DNA of 64,000 nucleotides from Acetispira formosa (nom. nud.) (GTDB lineage: Bacteria; Desulfobacterota; Desulfarculia; Adiutricales; Adiutricaceae), in contig CP026657.1 in the NCBI GenBank assembly GCA_023525915.1, positions 4,054,001 through 4,118,000 on the forward strand, read 5' to 3'. The notes beneath the pieces were generated by a model, which was not told the origin of the DNA, made no database searches, and worked only from the letters and a program-made list of their open reading frames with translations. Of this stretch, positions 41,795 through 49,248 are shown in pieces. Both the position numbers and the translations under genes were made by a program. Numbering within the stretch: position 1 is the first letter of the stretch; each line of letters starts with the position of its first letter.

Positions 41795-42643
41795 ATGTCA
41801 GCCAACACTCCTGTTGAGAAAAAGCCCATTAAGGATCTTCTTTCGGAAAAAGACGCCTTTTTGACTACGTCAGATAGAATTTATGAATATTTTCTGCGTC
41901 ATACAAAAGGATTCATAATCGTGGCCGTGGCCGTGGCCGCTGTTGTCATAGCCTTTGCCGCCTACAATAAATATGAAGCCTCGGCCGAAGAAAAAGCTTT
42001 GATGGCTTATGAAAGCGCCCTGGAATCCATCGTGGCCAATCCCGATAAAGCCACCGAAGCTCTCGAAACCGTCCGCTCTGATTTCAAGGGCCGCAAGGCC
42101 GCACGCATGGCCGCCTATACCCTGGCGAGCTTCTATTCCGCCCAAAATGAAATCGGCAAAGCTCTGGCTATATCTGAAGAACTTTTGCGCACCCTGCCCG
42201 CCGCGGAAACAGCCCTGAAGCCGGTCCTTCTCGGAAATCTGGCCGGACTTTATGAGGCGGAAAAAAAATACGACGAAGCCGCGGTCACATATGAAACCCT
42301 TTTGAACCTGGGAACCTCTCAGCCGGCCTTGCGGCGTGACTGTCTTCTGGCTCTCGGCCGCATCAATGTCGCCAGGGAAAAAACAGAAGAAGCCATAACC
42401 AACTATCAGGCTGTGGTAAACGAATTCCCCAATGATACCAAAGCCTATATGGCCAACAGCATATTGGTTTCCCTCAAAGGCGGGCCGCAGGCTTTCCCCG
42501 GCAGTGTGTTGCCTGAAGTTGCGGAAGTTCCCGCCCCGGCGGATTCAGAACCGGCTGCCGCCGCGGATGAAAACGCGGCTTCAGCGGACACAGCTGAACG
42601 GGCCGACGCCCCGGCCGGGGAAGCGGCTGCTGAATCAAACTGA
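41795..42643 (+). CDS. Membrane-anchored TPR protein (YfgM-like)
   Basis: A 282-residue protein with a cytoplasmic N-terminus, one membrane helix (about residues 39-57, GFIIVAVAVAAVVIAFAAY) and a periplasmic helical-repeat domain. Repeats such as AAYTLASFYSAQNEIGKALA and LLGNLAGLYEAEKKYDEAAV match tetratricopeptide units. The last 55 residues are Ala/Glu/Pro-rich and probably disordered. The architecture resembles YfgM/TPR_21 proteins that assist periplasmic chaperones. It is 30 bases upstream of the SPOR gene and probably co-transcribed. Confidence 0.72.
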   Translation: MSANTPVEKKPIKDLLSEKDAFLTTSDRIYEYFLRHTKGFIIVAVAVAAVVIAFAAYNKYEASAEEKALMAYESALESIVANPDKATEALETVRSDFKGRKAARMAAYTLASFYSAQNEIGKALAISEELLRTLPAAETALKPVLLGNLAGLYEAEKKYDEAAVTYETLLNLGTSQPALRRDCLLALGRINVAREKTEEAITNYQAVVNEFPNDTKAYMANSILVSLKGGPQAFPGSVLPEVAEVPAPADSEPAAAADENAASADTAERADAPAGEAAAESN

Positions 42644-42673
42644 TTTCTTTATCAAAGTAACAGAGGTTAGGCC

Positions 42674-43831
42674 ATGAACGATAACAATCAGGAACGCCGT
42701 GACAGCAAAGATATGGTTGAAGATATTATTGACGATTTGTCTCGTGAAAACGAGTTTGATGTCGGCAACGACATCAAACCCGGTGAATCACGCCGTCCGG
42801 AAGCACCGACGCCCAAAAGCGGCGGCCGTGCTTGGCTGGGCGTGATTGTAGCCATTATTGTTCTGGCCGGAACCTATTATCTTTTCAAAAGCGGTTCCGA
42901 GCCGGAGGAAAATCCGGCTCCGGCTGATAATGCCGCCACTGCCGCCCCGGTTGCCCCAGCCGGCGAGACCCTTTTTCCGCCTGCCGCCGATCCCGAAGAA
43001 ACGGCTCTGGAAACTGCTGAAGCCGCCTCCGTGGCTGTGGCGGAGGAACGTGGGACCAACACGGATGCCTCCGCACAGGCCGCCTCTGGGACAGCGACGG
43101 AACAACCGGGCGCTGAAGTTCAGGCTGTCGGCTCCGATCCTTTCAGTGCGGCGGAAAGCGCGATGCAGTCTTCTGGGGCCGAGGCCCAAACCGAGGCGGC
43201 GGAACTAGCATCGGCAGAGGCGGCCAAGGCTGAAGAAGCCGCACGTCTGGCGGCGGAAGAGAAAGCGAAAGCCGAAGAAGCCGCCCGTAAACAGGCTGAA
43301 GAGAAGGCCAAAGCTGAGGCGGCCCGTAAGCAGGCCGAAGAAAAAGCCAAAGCTGAAGCGGCCGCGCGCAAGCAGGCCGAAGAGAAAGCGGCGGCAGAAA
43401 AAAAGGCCCAGGAAGAAGCGGCGGCCAAAACTGAAGCCATGCCAGAGGCTGTCGCTGAACCCTCTAAAGTTCAGGAGACTGCCGCTGCCGAGACCAAAGC
43501 TGAAAGCGGCCAGACAGCGGAACCTGCTGAACAGGCGGCCAGCCTGCCGATATCCAATTTGTGGGTGGTGAACATCTCATCAACTCCCAATGCTTCTGAG
43601 TCTCTGAGGATATTGTCTCAAGTGATGGGCTCCGACGCTGGCGGTCAAGTCTATGCCTATGAAACCACTGTAGACGGAAAACAACAGCATCGTATTCGCG
43701 TGGGCTTTTTCGCCACGAAGGAAGAGGCTGAGGCGGCTGGGAAAAAGATTCAGGAAGAACAGAAACTTTCCGCCGCCCCCTGGGTCGTCCGCCCCACCGA
43801 GGATGAGGTAACGCGTTACCAGAAAAAATAA
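42674..43831 (+). CDS. SPOR-domain membrane protein with TolA-like charged stalk
   Basis: A 385-residue protein with an acidic cytoplasmic head, a membrane helix (about residues 54-71), an Ala/Pro linker, a long Ala/Glu/Lys repeat region (about 175-260; repeated KAEAARKQAEEKA) predicted to be a rigid helix, and a C-terminal SPOR domain (about 295-380: LWVVNISSTPN, HRIRVGFFATKEEAEAAGKKI). SPOR domains bind denuded peptidoglycan at division sites. GAGGTT precedes the ATG. A terminator follows. Confidence 0.85.
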   Translation: MNDNNQERRDSKDMVEDIIDDLSRENEFDVGNDIKPGESRRPEAPTPKSGGRAWLGVIVAIIVLAGTYYLFKSGSEPEENPAPADNAATAAPVAPAGETLFPPAADPEETALETAEAASVAVAEERGTNTDASAQAASGTATEQPGAEVQAVGSDPFSAAESAMQSSGAEAQTEAAELASAEAAKAEEAARLAAEEKAKAEEAARKQAEEKAKAEAARKQAEEKAKAEAAARKQAEEKAAAEKKAQEEAAAKTEAMPEAVAEPSKVQETAAAETKAESGQTAEPAEQAASLPISNLWVVNISSTPNASESLRILSQVMGSDAGGQVYAYETTVDGKQQHRIRVGFFATKEEAEAAGKKIQEEQKLSAAPWVVRPTEDEVTRYQKK

Positions 43832-43900
43832 GCGGTGACCATGCCGGGCTATTGGGTCTATGTTGAACCTGCCGGGCGCCTAATGATCTAATCTGCTTCA

Positions 43901-43927
43901 GAGCCGGGACGACCCGGCTCATTTTTT
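43901..43927 (+). terminator. Rho-independent terminator after the SPOR gene
   Basis: GAGCCGGG (43901-43908) pairs with CCCGGCTC (43913-43920), loop ACGA, followed by ATTTTTTG. Confidence 0.88.
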
Positions 43928-43994
43928 GTACTCTATAGCTGTTTCGGCCCAGAATTTACGATAATTGAAAATTGGGTAAAAATTAAAAACACCT

Positions 43995-44046
43995 GATATA
44001 TATCGGGCCGTTTTATATTGCGATAGGCTCTTATCTGATATATATT
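43995..44046. promoter_or_regulatory. Repeated GATATATAT sites upstream of gntR-like gene
   Basis: GATATATATC (43995-44004) is a perfect palindrome, and CTGATATATAT recurs at 44035-44045, 42 bases (four helical turns) downstream. Two similar sites on the same DNA face upstream of a GntR-type regulator are plausible autoregulatory operators, though AT-rich chance matches are possible. Confidence 0.35.
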
Positions 44047-44167
44047 AATAAAGGTGATGCACGGAATGATTCTTCTGAACGCTCTATAAGATTGCGCGCC
44101 TTCCATGTCCCCCGGCCTTTAACCATTTGGGCCGGCCTCTGTTTCGCTTCTGAAAAATTGCCGCAAT

Positions 44168-44965
44168 ATGGAATTCAAATTTGGATTTAAAATGGCCCGA
44201 TCCAATATGACCGACAAAAAAAACAGCCGCTCGAAGAAAGCCGCTCTGGAAGCCGCGCCAGCCGAGCATCACGCCTATGTTCAACTGGCGGAAATACTCA
44301 AAGAGCGCATTCTGAATGAATACAAGTGCGGCGACAAGATCCCCTCTGAGGCCGCGCTCAGCCGCGATTATGGGCTGGCCCTGATGACGGTGCGTCAGGC
44401 TGTGGGGGTGTTGGCCGAGCAGGGCCTCCTGGAGCGGGTGCCCGGACGCGGCACTTTCGTCAAGGAACTGAGTTGGAGCGGCGCTCCTTTCTTTATCGAT
44501 GGTTTGGTTGAGACCGTGCGGTCGCGCCAGACCAAGGTGAACATCATCAAATCCGAAGTGCGCCGGGCCAACGCCCAGGTCGCCGCCCAACTGGGCATTG
44601 AACTGGGCGACTCGGTGATTTTTCTCCGCCGCCACATTGAAGGTGAAGAGGGGACTCTCCTGGTGCAGGAAGGCTATCTGCTTCTGGACCCGCGCCGCCC
44701 GGTGGTGGAGGCGGAGCTGGAAGCCACTTATCTGACCGGACTTTTTACCGGCAGCGGGCAGGGCTTGATCAAGAAAGCGGCTCTCTCGATAACCCCGATT
44801 ATTCTGGATGAGGAAAATGCCCGCACCCTGGCTGTGCCTGTGGGCTCGGTGGGTTTTAATCTGGAATACGCTTTTTTCGATTCGGGCTTGTCGCCCCTGG
44901 CGGTTGGCCGCTTCATCAGCCCGGAAAACCGATTGAAGTTAAGCGCCCGAATTGGCATTAACTGA
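44168..44965 (+). CDS. GntR/HutC-family transcriptional regulator
   Basis: A 265-residue regulator with an N-terminal winged helix (about residues 35-100: YVQLAEILKERILNEY, KIPSEAALSRDYGLALMTVR, LLERVPGRGTFV) and a C-terminal UTRA ligand-binding domain (about 110-262, ending LAVGRFISPENRLKLSARI). HutC-type members sense small metabolites and usually repress nearby catabolic genes. The start is uncertain: 44168, 44192 or 44207 are in frame and none has a strong ribosome binding site. The corrinoid protein gene follows 282 bases downstream, separated by two D repeats, and is the most likely target. Confidence 0.85.
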   Translation: MEFKFGFKMARSNMTDKKNSRSKKAALEAAPAEHHAYVQLAEILKERILNEYKCGDKIPSEAALSRDYGLALMTVRQAVGVLAEQGLLERVPGRGTFVKELSWSGAPFFIDGLVETVRSRQTKVNIIKSEVRRANAQVAAQLGIELGDSVIFLRRHIEGEEGTLLVQEGYLLLDPRRPVVEAELEATYLTGLFTGSGQGLIKKAALSITPIILDEENARTLAVPVGSVGFNLEYAFFDSGLSPLAVGRFISPENRLKLSARIGIN

Positions 44966-45014
44966 TTTTGGTCTTGAGCGGTTTTAATTACAAAATTTGT
45001 CGCCTGCCGCCAAA

Positions 45015-45260
45015 GTCGAGTCTTCGAGACGGAGCGCCAGTGACTGGTATTGGCGGCAACAAGGCAACGAGCGAAGCAAAAATCACATTTTTTGCGTAGC
45101 GCCGGGCTGTAAGTTTGGAAATGCAAAGTAATGAACAGTCGAGTCTTCGAGACGGAGCGCCAGCGACTGGTGTTGACAGCAACAAGGCAACGAGCGAAGC
45201 AAAAATCACATTTTTTGCGTAGCGCCGGGCTGTAAGTTTGGGGATAAATGCAAAGTAATC
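45015..45260 (+). repeat. Two tandem D repeats upstream of the corrinoid gene
   Basis: Units starting at 45015 and 45138 (period 123 bases) each read GTCGAGTCTTCGAGACGGAG, GCCAG.GACTGG and GCGAAGCAAAAATCACA / TTTTTTGCGTAGC, then GCCGGGCTGTAAGTTTGG and ATGCAAAGTAAT. The second copy runs into the start codon region, so the first codons of the corrinoid gene (MQSNQTQSNQ) are made from the repeat tail. Confidence 0.75.
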
Positions 45261-45982
45261 AAACGCAAAGTAATCAAATGGCAGAGCTGCGCAAGCTGAT
45301 TGTCGCCCTCAATGAGGTGGCGGTGCTTCAGGCCGTGGCCAACCTCCTCCACGACGGAGTCTCCCCGCACGACATTCTTCAGTGTTTCCAGGAAGGCCTC
45401 CTGGAAATCGGAGAGATGTACCAACGCGGCGAATACTATGTGGCCGGGCTGATCCTGTCGGGCGAGATAATGCGCCAATCCATGCGCCTTCTGATGCCCC
45501 GGCTGGTGAAAGAGGGCGGGGCGGCCGGAAGCTCTGGCGTTATAGTGCTGGGCACTATCGAAGGCGATATCCACGATCTCGGCAAGAATATGGCTTCCTA
45601 TTTTCTGGAAGCTTATGGCTTCGAAGTGATTGATCTTGGGGTGGACGTCCCGCCGCGCGTGTTCCTGAAAGAGATTTTGCAGCGCGAGCCGGACGCGGTG
45701 GGCATTTCATTGCTCCTGAGCAGTTGCCTGGAGCCGCTCAAGCGGCTGGTGCACCTCATTCGAGAGACCTATCACGGCCGTCAGGCCCCGCCGATATTCG
45801 TCGGCGGCGGGCTTCTGACCTCCACCTGGGACGGCGAATCATTTGCCGCCGATACGGCGGGTTTGGGCGTGGATTACATTGTGGGCGACGCCTATGAGAC
45901 CTTGAACCTGTGCCTGAAACTGACCGAGTGGAAACGCCGTCAGGCGGACGGGGGCCCGGCCGACTTGACCGGCCGCGATTAA
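45248..45982 (+). CDS. Corrinoid (B12-binding) methyltransferase partner protein
   Basis: A 244-residue corrinoid protein of the MtbC/MtqC type. The N-terminal helical cap (about residues 11-90, with ILQCFQEGLLEIGEMYQRGEYYV split across helices) is followed by the Rossmann B12-binding domain with GDIHDLGKN; H109 is the lower cobalt ligand. Later motifs GISLLLSS and FVGGG contact the nucleotide tail. These proteins carry a methyl group from an MttB/MtbB-type enzyme to a second methyltransferase. The MttB-like protein at 5334-6770 is a possible partner. The start at 45248 lies in repeat D; an in-frame ATG at 45278 would remove ten repeat-derived residues. Confidence 0.9.
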   Translation: MQSNQTQSNQMAELRKLIVALNEVAVLQAVANLLHDGVSPHDILQCFQEGLLEIGEMYQRGEYYVAGLILSGEIMRQSMRLLMPRLVKEGGAAGSSGVIVLGTIEGDIHDLGKNMASYFLEAYGFEVIDLGVDVPPRVFLKEILQREPDAVGISLLLSSCLEPLKRLVHLIRETYHGRQAPPIFVGGGLLTSTWDGESFAADTAGLGVDYIVGDAYETLNLCLKLTEWKRRQADGGPADLTGRD

Positions 45983-45989
45983 ACCCAAA

Positions 45990-47351
45990 GTGGCCGCTGT
46001 GAAGGAATCCGTGGCCTGCCCGGCTTGCGGAAGACCCCACCGTCTGACCCGGCGAAGCCTTGGCCGCAGCATCACCTGCCGCCAATGCGGCGCTCCCTTC
46101 CATCTCCTGCCCAAATCCGGGGAAGCCCCCACCTTTATTTCCGGGCCGGGAGGTGACGACGATCTGCGCAACCAGGTGGGCCGCCAGTGGCTGGATCTGC
46201 GCCCAGGTCAGATTGTGGCTGGCGGCTGTGAGGTCATCAGCCTTCTCGGCCGGGGCGGCCTCAGCAGTGTCTATCATGTGCGCCGCCACGATTGGGAGCT
46301 GGATATGGCCCTGAAACTGCCCCAGGCCGCCACCCTTGATCGTCTGACGGCCGAAGCGTTTATCCGGGAAGCTTCCGCCTGGCTGGTCCCTGCCCCGCAT
46401 CCCCATGTAGTGGCCTGCCACTATGTGATTAACCTCATGGGGCGGCCGGCCATTTTTATGGAGTATGTAAAGGGCCGCAACCTGTCCGTGCTGATGGATG
46501 AGGGGCTGGGCCCTCTCTATGACGGCCAGGCGGATGAACTGGCCCTGAAATTGGTGGACCTGATGATTCAGGCCGCCCGGGGGTTGGCCTATGTTCATAG
46601 TTTGGGGCTTCGCAATCTGGATGTAAAACCGGCCAATCTTATGCTGGAAGAAAGCGGCCGGCTTCTGATAGCTGATTTCGCTCCCTTGAATAAGGATGAG
46701 GCTGTGGAAGCGCCGGACAACTCGCGCGACTTTGACAATGACGCGATGACGGAAGTTTCTCCCGCCCGTCTGATGGGCACCCATCAGTATTTTTCCCCAG
46801 AGGCGGCCGGGTCAAAGCAGACCGGCGACACCCACCCGGACCTGTGGGCCTTGGCCTTGAGCGGCTTGGAGTGTTTTTTGGGGCGGCGGCCCTGGGAGGC
46901 CGGTTCCATGGTGGGGGACGCGCTGGAGTCTTATCTATCCGGCCCCTGCGCCGTGCCGGTTCCGCTTTCGCTGGCGGCTTTTTTCCATAAAGCCCTGTCT
47001 TCCCATCCGGTTAGGCGCTATCAGAGCGCGGCTGAGATGGAAATGGCCCTGACGGACATTTACGCCCGCCTGAGTTTCGGCCCTTATCCGCGACGCCCTG
47101 TCGGGCCGTTGCCGGAGACGGCCGATCGCCTCAACAATAAAGCCGTATCTTTCATGGAACTGGGCCAGCCGGCCGAGGCCCGGCGACTGTGGGCCGAGGC
47201 CCTGGAGCTTGCGCCCGGCCACCGCGTCAGTGCCTTTAATCGCCTCATCAACCGTTTCGGCCCGGACCTGGCCTCTCTCCCGGAGGCCGCGCCAGGCACC
47301 GACACCGCCCTCAAGCTGGCCAGAGTTGCGCCGGGCGAATGGGATTTTTAA
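45990..47351 (+). CDS. Atypical Ser/Thr protein kinase with zinc ribbon
   Basis: A 453-residue protein. Residues 9-42 form a zinc ribbon (CPACG ... CRQCG). The kinase domain (about 75-360) has the glycine loop LLGRGGLSSVYHV, the ATP-binding Lys in ALKLP and the catalytic loop as RNLDVKPANLML, where the usual HRD is replaced but Asp, Lys and Asn are kept. DFG is DFA, and the activation segment ends YFSPEAAG. A C-terminal helical segment (RLNNKAVSFMELGQPAEARRL) resembles a TPR. The GTG start is 8 bases after the corrinoid stop, so the two are probably coupled. Activity may be reduced or specialised; its link to corrinoid metabolism is unexplained. Confidence 0.82.
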   Translation: MAAVKESVACPACGRPHRLTRRSLGRSITCRQCGAPFHLLPKSGEAPTFISGPGGDDDLRNQVGRQWLDLRPGQIVAGGCEVISLLGRGGLSSVYHVRRHDWELDMALKLPQAATLDRLTAEAFIREASAWLVPAPHPHVVACHYVINLMGRPAIFMEYVKGRNLSVLMDEGLGPLYDGQADELALKLVDLMIQAARGLAYVHSLGLRNLDVKPANLMLEESGRLLIADFAPLNKDEAVEAPDNSRDFDNDAMTEVSPARLMGTHQYFSPEAAGSKQTGDTHPDLWALALSGLECFLGRRPWEAGSMVGDALESYLSGPCAVPVPLSLAAFFHKALSSHPVRRYQSAAEMEMALTDIYARLSFGPYPRRPVGPLPETADRLNNKAVSFMELGQPAEARRLWAEALELAPGHRVSAFNRLINRFGPDLASLPEAAPGTDTALKLARVAPGEWDF

Positions 47352-47352
47352 A

Positions 47353-47490
47353 GGTTGAGTTTTCGGAAAAGCGGTTGACCGCCGCCGGGAGAAATGTTTT
47401 TGCCCGGTGAGGTTCCGGGGGTCTTTAGTCACCTCACCGGGCAAAAACATTTCTCCCGGCGGCTGCCTGGTCGGCGTTCTGAAAGGTTTG
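47353..47490. repeat. Palindrome A4 (32 bp perfect stem)
   Basis: The core 47381-47412 pairs perfectly with 47432-47463 around a 19-base loop. It is almost identical to A3, including the flanks GGTTGAGTTTTCGGAAAAGC and CTGGTCGGC. It starts immediately after the kinase stop codon. Confidence 0.75.
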
Positions 47491-47540
47491 ACAACGGACA
47501 ATTCTAATTATGTCCAACTCTGCCGCATATAAATGGGTCG

Positions 47541-48035
47541 AGCCATGGATGGCGAGACGGAGCGCCAGCGACTGGGTTTGACGGCCAAACAGCTTCGTGC
47601 GAAGCAAAAACCACGCTTTTTGCGTAGCTACAAGCCGCAAGTTCAAGGGAAAAAGCCATATTTAAAGCCAAGCCATGGATGGCGAGACGGAGGGCCAGCG
47701 ACTGGTTTTGACGGCCAAACAGCTTCGCGCGAAGCAAAAACCACGCTTTTTGCGTAGCTACAAGCCGCAAGTTCAAGGGAAAAAGCCATATTTAAAGCCG
47801 AGCCATGGATGGCGAGACGGAGGGCCAGCGACTGGTTTTGACGGCCAAACAGCTTCGCGCGAAGCAAAAACCACGCTTTTTGCGTAGCTACAAGCCGCAA
47901 GTTCAAGGGAAAAAGCCATATTTAAAGCCGAGCCATGGATGGCGAGACGGAGCGCCAGCGACTGGGTTTGACGGCCAAACAGCTTCGCGCGAAGCAAAAA
48001 CCACGCTTTTTGCGTAGCGGAGAGGCCGCAGGTTC
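47541..48035 (+). repeat. Tandem array of four D repeats, 130 bp period
   Basis: Units start at 47541, 47671, 47801 and 47931, exactly 130 bases apart. Each holds AGCCATGGATGGCGAGACGG, CCAGCGACTGG, GACGGCCAAACAGCTTCG and the hairpin GCGAAGCAAAAACCACG / CTTTTTGCGTAGC, then CAAGCCGCAAGTTCAAGGGA. Units 2 and 3 are nearly identical, pointing to recent duplication. The last unit degenerates after 48017. The frames that cross it are artefacts of the repeat. Confidence 0.88.
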
Positions 48036-48152
48036 AGGGAAAGCAGCCGTATTGCAATCGCTACCGCCGCACAATGTGCTTGACATTAATGAGGCGTTGG
48101 AGTATAACGCTCCAAGGTGGTCGATGTACCACCTAGAAGCGTTTGGATTCGA

Positions 48153-48228
48153 GCGGGCATAGCTCAGTTGGTAGAGTACGAGCTTCCCAAGCTTGGGGTC
48201 GCGGGTTCGAACCCCGTTGCCCGCTCCA
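48153..48228 (+). tRNA. tRNA-Gly(CCC)
   Basis: A 76-base tRNA with encoded CCA. The acceptor stem GCGGGCA (48153-48159) pairs with TGCCCGC (48218-48224). The D arm is AGCTCAGTTGGTAGAGT. The anticodon stem CGAGC/GCTTG encloses the loop TTCCCAA, giving anticodon CCC for Gly codon GGG. The T arm contains GGTTCGAACCCC. It lies upstream of rimP-nusA, where E. coli has an initiator tRNA (metY), and is followed by a terminator. Confidence 0.95.
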
Positions 48229-48318
48229 GATTCGATTCGCTGACACACAATGGCAATCGCCCTTTCAGGGCCAGTCGAGAGTGTCCGCAAGAAAACGCTT
48301 CCTGTCTCGTTTTTTCGA

Positions 48319-48350
48319 AAGTGGGCCGATGCCCGCTTTTTTATTTTTTT
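48319..48350 (+). terminator. Terminator between tRNA-Gly and rimP
   Basis: AAGTGGGC and GCCCGCTT (48319-48326 with 48331-48338, one G-T wobble) enclose CGAT and are followed by a T-rich tail (TTATTTTTTT). It may terminate the tRNA transcript before rimP. Confidence 0.75.
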
Positions 48351-48422
48351 ACCGGCGTCCGGGCAACCATTCTTTGAACAGGAGGCGGTCAGTGTGTCGG
48401 TATGTTGTAATTTTTTATCCGA

Positions 48423-49031
48423 ATGGGGTTAAAATCAGTGGCCGCCGCTTCACCCAAAAGAAAAGCCGCTCCGAAACGAGCGCCCGTCTCCAAGGCTGTG
48501 CTGAAAGATTTTTTGTCCGGCGCGATTGAGCTGGCCGGGCCGGTTCTGGATAAAATGGGGCTGGAACTGGTTCAGGCTCAGTGCCCGCTGGAGGGCGGTC
48601 AGCCGGTTTTGAGATTTTTCATCGACCGGGCCAATGCCGGGCCGGACGACACCATCGGCCTTGATGACTGCGCCGCTTTCTCCCGAGCGCTGGACGATGT
48701 TCTGGAAGAGGCCGGTTACGACCACCCCGAACTGGACGATTACCTTCTGGAGGTTTCTTCGCCGGGGCTGGATCGACCCCTGGTGAAACCCGCCGATTAC
48801 GAGCGCTTCCAGGGCCGCCTGGTGAAAATGAAGCTCAGGCGCGGTGATAAGAACGCTTCAGCCCGCGGCCGCCTGGGGCGGAGCGCTGATGGCGGCCTTG
48901 TTTTGCAGGCGGCCGATGAAGTGATCGGCTTTGCTTTTGACGATGTGATTTCATGCCGTCTGTCGCTGGATGAAGTCTTTGCCGGAAAGGATGATTCCGT
49001 CGGTGAAGCCTCCGAAGGTGAAGAGGCTTAA
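48423..49031 (+). CDS. rimP: Ribosome maturation factor RimP
   Basis: A 202-residue protein needed for 30S subunit maturation. After a basic N-terminal extension of about 25 residues come the alpha/beta domain (AGPVLDKMGLELVQAQ, LRFFIDRA, DDCAAFSRALDDVLEE), the hallmark EVSSPGLDRPLVKPADYERF, and a C-terminal SH3-like barrel. The family is usually 150-170 residues; here the charged ends make it longer. The start has no strong ribosome binding site; GTG at 48438 is possible. It opens the rimP-nusA-infB block. Confidence 0.92.
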   Translation: MGLKSVAAASPKRKAAPKRAPVSKAVLKDFLSGAIELAGPVLDKMGLELVQAQCPLEGGQPVLRFFIDRANAGPDDTIGLDDCAAFSRALDDVLEEAGYDHPELDDYLLEVSSPGLDRPLVKPADYERFQGRLVKMKLRRGDKNASARGRLGRSADGGLVLQAADEVIGFAFDDVISCRLSLDEVFAGKDDSVGEASEGEEA

Positions 49032-49174
49032 GAACTTGTTCGTAAATAGTGATTTTGCCCCCTGGCGTCGTTGCTCCTGGTTTTTTAATGCTCGAAATAT
49101 TAATATATTACTCCGCTTAAAAAACACTCGCGCCTAGCCAGGGAACAAAATCCCTTATTTACGAACAAGTTCTA
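49032..49174. repeat. Repeat C, intact copy (18 bp perfect inverted ends)
   Basis: AGAACTTGTTCGTAAATA (49032-49049) is the exact complement of 49157-49174. A second inner pair, CCCTGGC and GCCAGGG, follows a few bases in. The 143 bp element has no coding capacity and sits directly after the rimP stop, in the gap before nusA. A disrupted copy lies at 8457-8856. Confidence 0.75.
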
Positions 49175-49248
49175 AATATCAGGCTTCGGCCACCAGCCCC
49201 TTAGGGCGGGCCTCACCATGTGAATCCTTGTAAAAACGTAGGAAAATT

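Noticed and set aside
47533-48017. Several 70-90 codon frames in the D array
   Set aside because: They repeat with the 130-base unit in both directions and have no start signals; they reflect the repeat, not genes.
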